A stretch of DNA of 64,000 nt, from contig JAOWCC010000238.1 in NCBI GenBank assembly GCA_030867875.1, positions 1 through 64,000 of the forward strand. The letters are read 5' to 3'. Under the pieces are notes generated by a model. That model searched no databases and was not told the DNA's origin. It saw only the letters and a list, made by a program, of their open reading frames with translations. The position numbers and the translations under genes were made by a program. This DNA comes from Actinernus sp. WN-2022 (Eukaryota > Cnidaria > Anthozoa > Actiniaria > Actinernidae). Positions 55,111 through 64,000 of the stretch are shown one piece after another. Every line of letters begins with the position of its first letter. The first letter of the stretch is position 1.

Positions 55111-55765
55111 CACCAGGGTCATTATGTGGGTATTATATGGGTCACTGAAATATGGTAATTATATGGGATAGCAGTTGCCCATATATTTCCCACATTAAAC
55201 TTCATTATGTGGGTATTACATGGGTCACTGAAATATATGGTAATTATATGGGATAGCAGTGGCCCATATATTTCCCATATTTGGAAAGCAGTTTCATTGT
55301 TATCCCACATAAAACCCATAATTATTTAAAACATAATTATTGCCCATGTTTTGTCCATATACACGTACCTAATTCCACCATCCCATACAATGTCCATACA
55401 CGGGCCATATTAATGGCCCACATAAAACCCATATTATACCCATACTAAAATTTGGGTAAGGGTACAAATGTAGTTATACATCTTCTACACTTGCATGCAA
55501 AAGCCACAAATTAAAAGCATCCTGATCTTATCAATAACCTTTTTGAGCTTTCTGAATTTCAGTTGAAATTTCAATGCGGCTGATGTATAATGTATTACCT
55601 TTTGAATAAGAAGATGATTCGATGATAGAATGGTGTTTCATCATCATCATCCACTTTATTTAAACATGGTATCCCATCATTTACAATCAATGCTCCTCCA
55701 GAGAGCCATGTATTTTAGCCATGTATTACACTTTTTAGTATCCAGAGAGCCATTTAACAGTTGTG

Positions 55766-56007
55766 AGGCCCTGTAACTTAGGGGGGTCTGAATAATCCGC
55801 AATCCTGGGTAAATTTTGGAAATAATCGGTATCCTTATTTTGTAAACACAAATTTATATCTTTATGTCATTGATGTGATAATAATCCTTAATCTTAAAAT
55901 CCAACCCAAATAATCTGTAATCCTTTCATTTAGTTGCCACTAATCTGTATCCCTTCTCTGAAAACCATAATAATCCATACAGTAATTCTAAAACACTAAC
56001 CTGAGGG
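55766..56007. mobile_element. About 240-bp insertion unique to block B
   Basis: Block A reads AACAGTTGTGATGACCC; block B reads AACAGTTGTGA, then 240 bp beginning GGCCCTGTAACTTAGGGG and ending CCTGAGGGCCTCAC, then TTGTGATGGCCC. The inverted ends GAGGCCCT/AGGGCCTC and the repeated TTGTGA indicate a small DNA element. Its interior repeats AATAATCC phrases. Confidence 0.75.
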
Positions 56008-57346
56008 CCTCACTTGTGATGGCCCAAAATGCTCCTGACTGCATCCTAGAATATCTAATAAACATTTCCAAGGAACATGTATCCAGACCGTACCCAGACC
56101 CCAGAGTATTTGCACCCTTTGGGCCTTTGACTCAATAACTTATGTACCCTTGTATCCATTCCCAGTACTTTCATGTCTGAGTCCTGTATTTTGCATTCTT
56201 AATACATGTAATATGCCTGGTTTGGCCACTTTTATATTTCAGGTCTAGAAAAGCCGAAAGGCAATAATAATCCCCAGCCAAGTTTACTGAATTTAATTTA
56301 ACACCCCATTTCCAATTTTAGACATATTAGTTATGGATAATACTATAATACATGTACATGTACCATAGATTGAAACCTCAAGCTTGTGAAAAACCTGATC
56401 AAAATAATTTAGCTGGTGCATGATCACAATATTGTGGTGGGAAAATGTAACTAAAACTTGGAAACGTAAATGAAAAAAGGGAAACTCCTGAGTTCTAAAA
56501 GCAATAAAAGTCGTTTATATAAGGAAGTGTTTCTTCGTCAACCCAGCTTACTGCTAGTTTTTGTCTGGCTCTGGAGTTTAAAAAAAAATTCACTGTGTGA
56601 ATACATTATTTCCACAGGAAACCATTCAAACGTATAAATTTGCTTTTGCTTGTATTTCTGTTCTTTTTTTCCACCGAGCTCTTGCATTTCTTTTGCAAAG
56701 ACAATTCATTAACTGTTACGATAGTTACATTTTCATTTATTTCAATGCATGTACTTACATGCACATGTACTCTTTGTCTTATAACACAAAACACACAGGC
56801 ATGAAAAATACAGTCACTTTTGAAGATAAGGGAAATGCTAGTGTGAAATAACATTTAATGCAAGCAGTGACACAAGCAAATAAAATGGCATGTGCTGAAC
56901 TTGTTTACAAAAAGCCTTATTGTAGTTTGGATAAGGATTAAAATGCCACTTGAAAGCAAGTTTCACTACTATACAATTTATTTATTTTATATCTATTTTA
57001 TTTCAATTTTATACATATTGTAAGAGCACTGAGACTTGCGTTAAGTGCTCCTAAACATATTATTATTATTACTGACTAGCTGGGTTTAGCAGCTGTATAT
57101 TTTATCCTCAAGCATGCAGATCTATAAAAATAATAAAGAAATTATGCATGATGAACTCAACCCAGATAGCCAATCACTTTCTTACGATGCTCCAATAATT
57201 TATAATGTAAATCATCAATACTCTAACAAAAATACTACTTACATCAACAGAACAGACTTAGCCTGGTTATAAGGAGCCAATCAAACTCATACACTTTCTT
57301 AGGATGCTCCACAATTTATAATGTAAATCATCAATTAACTACTTAC

Positions 57347-57469
57347 ATGTACATCAACAGAGTTTGGCCACCTGTGTTCTCCAGTAACAGTGTTGTAGAA
57401 GAACAAAGTCTCACCAAACTTGCACTTGTATTCATACCACTTACAATCCTCAGTTGCCATCTCCATAAT
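57347..57469 (-). CDS. WW-domain-like internal exon (block B)
   Basis: Same exon as 12,785-12,913, with acceptor CATTACAG and donor GTAAGT intact and the peptide core KWYEYKCKFGETLFFYNTVT then GEHRWPNSVD unchanged. It is 41 codons long because one GTACAT unit is missing, which keeps the frame. If both copies belonged to expressed genes they would be recent paralogues; whether either is expressed cannot be told from the sequence. Confidence 0.5.
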
Positions 57470-57915
57470 CTGTAATGTATGAGACAGGAGATAATATGAG
57501 GTAGTTAAACAGGGTTTAAATTATAACAGACATGTGGTGAAGTGAACACATCATCCAATGAGAACAGCCTTTCTGAAAATACTTATTTTTCTTCCAAGTT
57601 TCCTGATCTGTATATGTACTGTGACTGTACAGCTTCCATTTGTGATTTTGTTTGTATATTTGACAGACATTCTCATGCTCATACATGATTGGATGATTGC
57701 GACAAAAGTATGCAAATACATTAATTTACGCATCGTGCTGTAAAGGGTAATGACTAACATTCTCCCTTTTTGACTGCCAGTCAGGCAGATAAGATAAGCC
57801 CACCAACTTTTAAGGGTGTGTGTTTGCCTTGGAACCAATATTAAGTTGATGTGTTTCTGTGGAATGTTCATAGTTTTACTTAGTTTGTTCAATAGTCGTG
57901 ATAACTTCAGATCTT

Positions 57916-58620
57916 GGATTTAGTCAGTAATAAAGTCAATCAACGTCTTGGCATCATCCGCCGGGTAAAGCATTTGCTGCCCTTGCATGCGCGGCTAACT
58001 CTCTATAAATCTCTTGTCCTTCCCTTACTTGACTATGCCGATATCGTCTGGGGAGATAAGAATAATACCGTCCTCATGGATCACCTTCAAGTTCTTCAGA
58101 ATAATGCTGCTCGACTAATGCTCGACTTTCCCTCAAGCTGACTTCTGCATCTCAAGCACTCGAACTATTAAACTGGAAACCACTATACCTTCGATGGCGC
58201 TACCATCGCTGTATTACTATCTTCAAATGCTTAAATAGCATGGTGGACTTCAACTTTAAATTAAAGAAGAATCACGACTTTCATACATATAATACACGCC
58301 GTCAGCACAATCTACATTTGCCATTCGCACGTAGGAATTGGGGACAACAGAAGTTTACCTACCATGCACTATTAGACTGGAACTCTTTAGACTCTGAAGT
58401 TATACAATCAACTACATTATCAATTTTTAAATCTTACTGGCACATAACTTAATTTCATAATAATCCTTGTTCTATTTCTATTTTATTTCAACCATTTATC
58501 TTTTCTGTTTTCCATACATTAGTGAAATATATATTTTTAATACAGGACCTCCCTGAAAATCACAAATTGTGAGCGGAGCTTTCCTGTCAAAATATTATTA
58601 TTATTATTATTATTATTATT
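57916..58620 (+). mobile_element. 5'-truncated LINE insertion with ATCTT duplication
   Basis: Absent from block A at the equivalent site (13,355). Plus-strand frames encode the C-terminal part of a CR1/Jockey-like reverse transcriptase: DLVSNKVNQRLGIIRRVKHL, YKSLVLPLLDYADIVWGDKN, then after a frame change MVDFNFKLKKNHDFHTYNTR and HALLDWNSLDSEV. It ends in a TTA microsatellite tail. ATCTT flanks both sides (57,911-57,915 and 58,621-58,625). At least one stop/frameshift separates the two frames, so it is dead. Confidence 0.9.
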
Positions 58621-59021
58621 ATCTTAACCTCTCGGCTCATAACTGTCTAGATACTGGTTTTTAAATTGAGTAGGTACAGTGTACATGGTATTTTTACATA
58701 GAAATATATATATTTGGTATATCTAAATTTTGAGATTTTCTGGTGTAATTAGTTAATACAGCAACATTTTGACATAATTTGAATGTCGTCTTCTGGAGCT
58801 CACTCACGACTCTCCACTGAAAAACAATGTTTGTTATTGATGACTATTAAATCTAATGCTATGTTTGTTTGCTGTATGTAAATTGTATACTACTGCCAAA
58901 TAAAGTACGAGATTTACGAAATACTGTACATCAATCAACTCGGCAATGTTCTATATGTTAATGGCATAACTGATGTCAGTTATAATAACGCAGATATTCC
59001 TTCTGAATTTCATGGCTGCTA

Positions 59022-59132
59022 CCATCTCGGATATTATGACGTCACACGGTTGTCCCTATTGTTACACAACAAAAGAGCTATTGTTATCTGACAATAGTGG
59101 CAACACTGTGACGTCATAAAATCCAAGATGGC
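59022..59132. promoter_or_regulatory. Hairpin with mirrored YY1-like and CRE-like sites (block B)
   Basis: Counterpart of 13,763-13,872. Both TGACGTCA sites are preserved; the left CATCTTGGAT has become CATCTCGGAT. Confidence 0.55.
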
Positions 59133-59707
59133 GACACACAGGACAGAAAAATCGGTACAATTTACGGGAAACAAACACAGCATTATAGTTAGGTATCCAT
59201 AACAAACCATGAGTGCAAATAGTGCTGTACAGGGGAGATTATCTTTACAAGGTATTTGCCAGTTTGGGTTACCACGAGACACTCGCAGAGTCTGTCGTGT
59301 TTGACCCGGGTTTTTGGTCAAGCTATTTTCTCCAAAACGATGAGCTCGACCTAACAGGGTCGAAAGGCCGTTCTTGTTGAGTTGTAAATGTTTAATTACC
59401 AAATTTTTGTTCGATCATTATTCGATTTTCGAACGGATCGAGCTCGCGCGCTCAAATTTTATCCACGAACTGAGTTTGATTATGAAGTACGATCGATTAC
59501 GTTTCTCAGTACAACGACCGATCAACTTCGGAGTTGCCATTAAATTCCACTCAGTAACATCTTCTAACATGTCAAATATGATAGAAAAGCACTTACCAAA
59601 CAAATATAGTTGTACTTGTAGTTGTACAAAAGTTGTAGCGAACTCTCGCCCAGTGGTAGAAGTGTACCACAGGAAGCCCGGCGATTGATAAAAGTGTACC
59701 GTCGCTG

Positions 59708-59762
59708 CACCGCGGCAAAACGGTATGCTCCGCTGGCCGAAAGAACGAAGGCTCTGGAGTTC
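59708..59762. repeat. CACCGCGGCAAAACGG repeat, copy B1
   Basis: Matches copy A1 base for base as far as I can see. Confidence 0.7.
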
Positions 59763-59970
59763 AAATAAATAATTTTGTAACTTACCGGTGAATTAGAAAT
59801 TAAGAAACCTTCAACCTGTGAAAGTCTTAGGCTTAGCTTTTATATAGTTTTCTTGTTTGTCGCGAAACATTTAACGTAAATACGCCTACGTACTGAAATT
59901 AGAAACAGGGTTCTTTTTATAGTTTCGGCGGGAAACTGGAGGACGCGTGCGCGACCGGCTCATCAAAACG

Positions 59971-60024
59971 CACCGCGGCAAAACGTTATGCTGCACTGGT
60001 CGAAAGAACGAAGGCTCTGAAGTT
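59971..60024. repeat. CACCGCGGCAAAACGT repeat, copy B2
   Basis: Counterpart of A2, more diverged (AAACGTTATGCTGCACTGGT). Confidence 0.65.
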
Positions 60025-60400
60025 CAAATACAAATTTCCGAGGTCTAATTTTATTTTAAATTTCGGCGTTGGTTTCGGCCGGAAGACGCGACGTTGTGCC
60101 GCGGTATGATTGTCGATTGCCACAGGAAACCCGGTTTTTCCTGAGCATCTTTTAATACCCCTTAGTCCTTGCGCGCACTGAACATTTGCATACAGAATAA
60201 ACTTCCTCCTCAGTTTCTTAGACCTCATGTAACAAACTATACCGGGGGAGGGAGGGGTACTCTCCTATATAAGGTATACGGGTATGTGCCGCGCTATAGG
60301 GTATGGGTTTCGAGGTCCGCGGTCGGGATAGTGACCCTATCCCAGACCTAATCGATATCCCAGACCTAAACTCAAAAATCAACCGAAATAGGCCGAAATA

Positions 60401-60755
60401 GATACCTTATCCCAGACCAATAGGACAAATTAGATACCCTATCCCAGACCAATAGGACAAATTAGATACACTATCCCAGACCAATAGGACAAATTAGATA
60501 CACTATCCCAGACCAATAGGACAAATTAGATACACTATCCCAGACCAATAGGACAAATTAGATACCCTATCCCAGACCAATAGGACAAATTAGATACACT
60601 ATCCCAGACCAATAGGACAAATTAGATACACTATCCCAGACCAATAGGACAAATTAGATACACTATCCCAGACCAATAGGACAAATTAGATACACTATCC
60701 CAGACCAATAGGACAAATTAGATACACTATCCCAGACCAAAAAGACAAATTAGAT
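60401..60755. repeat. 32-bp tandem array (block B), inverted relative to block A
   Basis: About 11 units beginning CCCAGACCAATAGGACAAAT, the reverse complement of the block A unit. The sequence that follows the array in A (GGTCTGTTTCGGTTGATTTT) precedes it here as AAAAATCAACCGAAATAGGCC, so the whole array plus its distal flank is flipped. The outer flanks (GCCGCGCTATAGGGTATGG and GGTCACCGCGG) keep their orientation. Confidence 0.9.
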
Positions 60756-60785
60756 TAGTTAGGGTTTTAAGGTCACCGCGGCACA

Positions 60786-61334
60786 CCCATACCGGGGGGG
60801 GGGCTGTATCTTTCCAAATGATATAGCTTCTATTCCAATATGGCTTCTCTAATTTGCATAATGCCAAAAGTCGTATTAAAGCAAGATAGTAAGTATTAGT
60901 TCACATTTGACACGGCTTTCTTTGTTATTCATAGGGCTTTATCTCCCATAGACCCCTTGTACAATAGGGAAACCCAAAGCCTAGGCAGGGATTTGATATT
61001 CAGCAGGGAAGGTTGGGTTGATCAATATAATTGAATTGTTCATTATGAATTCAAGGTTCAATATACATTTATTGACCGGGTCATAATGAGCTAAATACAA
61101 TTCGTCAACCCCGCTTTTCCCTCGAGATTATCAAATCACTTCCAAGCTTGTTAGTGAATGCTGCCGCTCAGTTAAGGAAAGAAAGCCTTCAGTAGATCTT
61201 TGTAAGGAAACATATATTAGTTATATTACTGGTTAGGCAAAAATGTCATGGTGTGATTTGTGTTAGATGAATCTATTGTGTAGCTTTTGGTCTATCTTGC
61301 GACTGAAGCCTGTTTGAGCTGTCGCGATTTATTT
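60786..61334. other. Block B-specific segment without supported gene
   Basis: Begins at a G tract (CATACCGGGGGGGGG) and runs to GGTTTGTCCCGCGCG, where homology with A resumes. No coding signal. Confidence 0.5.
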
Positions 61335-61874
61335 TCGGTTTGTCCCGCGCGATATATCAATAATTTCCCTGAACATTCCCCGAGTCTACGAATTAACGAA
61401 ATTTTCTTAAGATTTCCAGCACAAAAACCTGCTGTTCTCCCGAAACAGGCATGCAAATATTAGATTCCGATGAAGCACAAACACCGGAAATCAACTGGAA
61501 TTGAAATATGCTAATTTGTGTAATTGTAACTGTATTGATTTGACTTTATCGAAGGTAATAGAAGAACATTATTTTGAGGGTTAGTAAAGTTCACATTAAT
61601 ATACGACACTAATAAGGAGAACTAAAGGAATTGTGGTAAAAATACGATCACAATTTATTTGCACTCGCTGTAGTAAACGCTCAGATTGCATTATGGTCCG
61701 CGCGCATTGATTTTTTGTGTCCTTGCGCATAACCACAATGCAATTTTGTCCGCGCATATCATTTCCGTGTCCTTGCGCATGCCCGCAATGCACTGCGCTG
61801 ACAATGCGCCAAAAACGGCTCCACTCCACAATGTACTACTGCTGCCTTGCTCGCTCGCTGCGGCAGAAATAATA

Positions 61875-62113
61875 GAGCGGTTTTCAATTGAGCGTCGGAA
61901 GTGGTTTGGTTTTGCGTTTACTAAGCTCTCCTATTGGCTGAGAAAGTAAACCAACCTATCAGAATCCAAAGTAAAACCAAACGCAAATTGCTTTGGTTTG
62001 TCATTTGCTCACAGGGAAGCCATTTATGAGTTACTTGTGATTACTCACTCCTATGATTGGCTGGCTGTGAGTAATTTGCGTTTGGTTTCACTACACTCAA
62101 CTGAAAACCGCTC
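61875..62113. mobile_element. 239-bp MITE (GAGCGGTTTTCA ends) inserted at TA
   Basis: GAGCGGTTTTCAATTGAG faces CTCAACTGAAAACCGCTC; TA is present on both sides. Block A at the same place (about 16,505) reads GAAATAATCACACTAC without the insert. A TA target is typical of Tc1/mariner-type MITEs. A second copy, inverted and truncated, is at 50,645-50,862. Confidence 0.85.
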
Positions 62114-62677
62114 TAACACTACAACTACATAGTGTTATTTGGTTATAAATATTTAACGGATAAAATAACTGCGCTTTTTAGTTCAAAGATACATTAAATT
62201 CAAGCAACATAAACCCCCAAAGCAACACATGTTAAGTCGGCCTTTCTTCTTTTATTTTCAATTCAACTAAATGCTACCGATGATTCTCGGCAAAAGATCA
62301 GTTAACGTTCGCCCGTTACGTGGTTTTCTCTCTCTCCTCTCGATCTGTAGCCTTTCTTCGTCTCTGAGCAACGGAAAAAAACCTGATACCACTGTCAATC
62401 CGTCATATAGATATCTTCGTTAAAATAATTAAGAAACAAGCATAAACATTCTTGCTTTTCGATGTTGGGACGACAAACTGACGGTGACGTTTCTACTTAT
62501 CCACTCTTGTTGATTGAAATTTCTAACTCGACCCCTCTCCCCTAGCAGTAAATAACAGCCAATCATAGAAAGCCATAAGGTAATTAAATATTCCTCCAAT
62601 CAGGAGGCAGGGAGAAATCTTGTCCGTAATTCAAATATATTGGTACGGTAAGTTCAGTCGACTGCCGCCCGCTACTC

Positions 62678-63790
62678 GTCTTTCATAAGAGACTGCATGA
62701 ACTTCCCGATAACCTCCCAGGAATCGAGATAGATATCGACGACATTCTCGTCTGAAGTAGAACCCCAGAGGAACACGACGAGACTTGAGAGAACGCTATA
62801 GAGGGCCAGACAGTGCAACCTGAGACTTAACCCTGACAAGTGGAAGCTCAGGCGTCGCGAGGGTTTGTACATTAGCCATGTACTCTCAAGAGAATGTGCA
62901 ATCCAGACGCTTCCAAAGTGGAAACCATAATCAGTATGCCGACTCCAGAAGACAAACACGATATACAGCTACTTGGCATGGTCAGCTACGTGGTCAAGTT
63001 CGCCCCCAATATCTCAGGTGCCTCAAGCATTGAGAAGAGGTCCTGAAGAAGATACAGGAAGGAAACTTCGAGCCCGCTATTGGGAGATCGCATCTCTACG
63101 CTGTACAACTATAGAAAGCGTAGTCAAGGAAATTAAACCGATCTTCTCGAGACACGGGATAGCGGAAATAGTCAAGTCGGACAATGGGCCACAATACAGT
63201 TCCGGTGAATTTGCAAGGTTTGCTGCGGATTGGAATTTCAAGTTCGTAACAGCGAATCCCACTGAGTACTCACAGTCCAACGCCCTTGTCAAAAACGTAC
63301 AGACAGCCAGAACGCTCGTAAAAGCCAAGCGTGATGGCAACGATCCCAATCTTGCCATTCCTGAGTAGCGCAACACACGAGTGGATAATTACAAACCTCC
63401 TGCACAGTTATCCATGGGTAGACATCTGCGCGGACTTCTTCCCTGCACTACGAAGTACCTGCTTCCGGAGAGTGCTAGCCACCAGGAGACGCAAACGCGA
63501 CGGCTCAGGAAAAAGTATCCAAAAGGCGTCCTACGACAAATTAGCTATCACGTTGTTTCCCCTGAAGACGGGCGAGACGGTCCGAATGAAGCAGGAAGGG
63601 GATTAGAAACCTGCATAGGTTATCGAACCAGCAGACACCTCTGTGCTATATTGTTGAGCCGTCTACCGGCGAAATCGCAAACATCTCTTACCACCGTCTT
63701 CATTTTTATGCGATGGCGCGAGATCAAAGTCGCGACGCATGGTTTGCATTAGACTTCCGTCATTCATACAAAGTAGGAGGGGTTATTAAC
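62678..63790 (+). mobile_element. Dead Ty3/gypsy pol, internally deleted (block B)
   Basis: Retains the end of RT (the IDIDDILV region, about 62,727-62,752, then TGA), jumps over RNase H, and resumes at the integrase. There a frame open at 62,973-63,368 reads VKSDNGPQYSSGEFARFAAD and keeps the SDNG Asp that block A has lost. The C-terminal region (LFPLKTGETVRMKQEGD) ends at a TAG. Not functional overall. Confidence 0.85.
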
Positions 63791-64000
63791 TGTGACGGCG
63801 GGACGTGAAAAGTATTCTCTCGTCAAATCCTGTTTATTTTATTATTCGCCTTTTGTTTTTTTCTTAATGAAGTTTTCTAACAAAATAGGATAAGTACAGA
63901 GTTCCGTTCAGGTCCGTTCCGTTGACTTTCTTACGTGCTGTCAGACGATGGCCAATATGTGTCTGACAGCGCGCATTAACTCTATTGTCGTTTTGAAGTC

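Larger units (their letters stand above)
51591..55118. mobile_element. 3.53-kb TIR element with AGGATCCT subterminal arrays
   Basis: Starts CCCTGGTGCAAAACCTGGAC (51,591) and ends with the exact complement (55,118), followed inward at both ends by CAGGATCCTG arrays. A 2-bp TC repeat (51,589-51,590 and 55,119-55,120) fits a TC target duplication when compared with the empty site. The interior (52.2-54.5 kb) shows no transposase. Subterminal repeats and a 2-bp target are reminiscent of CMC/EnSpm elements, but no CACTA end is present, so the superfamily is open. Confidence 0.85.
51271..55456. mobile_element. CArG-family element split by the AGGATCCT element
   Basis: The left part 51,271-51,590 and right part 55,119-55,456 share the units TATATGGGTCACTGAAATAT and GGGATAGCAGTTGCCCATAT then ATTTCCCACATTAAA with each other and the CCCATATATGGG style with 31.44-32.58 kb. 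The ends are GGGTAAGTGGGTATT and AAAATTTGGGTAAGGG. Joining the parts across the insert restores ACATTAAACTTCATTATGTG, the intact form seen at 55,194-55,213. Confidence 0.75.
55662..64000 (+). repeat. Segmental duplication, block B (continues past window end)
   Basis: Same order and orientation as block A (see 11,394). B-specific insertions: 55,766-56,007, 57,916-58,620, 60,786-61,334 and 61,875-62,113. B lacks A's 16.7-18.5, 18.8-20.8 and 21.1-21.8 kb. The 18.8-20.8 kb gap cuts into the gypsy RT, so B is deleted there rather than A inserted. Confidence 0.9.

Overview
This is a eukaryotic, AT-rich, intron-bearing stretch that is very poor in genes and dominated by nested repeats. I infer a marine invertebrate, most likely an anthozoan cnidarian such as a stony coral. 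The basis is the mix of short hairpin (foldback) DNA elements, tRNA-headed SINEs, G/C-tract-terminated repeats and decayed Ty3/gypsy and LINE pieces. No species can be fixed from the sequence alone.

Layout. 1-11.4 kb holds foldback elements, a degenerate minisatellite, a tRNA-derived SINE and a short exon-like unit repeated three times. 11.4-22.8 kb is block A of a segmental duplication. It carries a WW-like exon, a hairpin with YY1-like and CRE-like sites, a 32-bp tandem array, a LINE fragment and a dead Ty3/gypsy pol. 22.8-27.2 kb is mostly featureless. 27.4-29.7 kb carries the one convincing large coding exon, a C2H2 zinc-finger protein on the minus strand, cut short by an in-frame TAG. 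30.8-32.6 kb has a 75-bp satellite and an array rich in perfect CArG boxes. 35.2-36.4 kb has a compact two-ORF cassette behind a long hairpin. 36.7-45 kb is a nest of inverted-repeat elements. 45.2-49.3 kb is bounded by TTAA-flanked inverted repeats and contains a 1.84-kb near-perfect palindrome whose arms each carry a tRNA-like unit and an outward-facing exon with a splice donor. 51.3-55.5 kb is a repeat element split by a second inverted-repeat element with AGGATCCT arrays at both ends. 55.66 kb to the window end is block B, in the same order and orientation as block A but with deletions, new insertions and its 32-bp array inverted.

How it fits together. Only two loci look like possible protein-coding genes at full ORF scale: the zinc-finger exon and the two-ORF cassette at 35.4-36.3 kb. 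A few short exon candidates (the WW-like exon in both blocks, the MSVN exon, the exons in the CACAGG elements) show reading frames ending in good donor sites, but no complete gene could be assembled. The rest is mobile-element history. Several insertions can be ordered and bounded exactly because an empty copy or target-site duplication is present in the same window.
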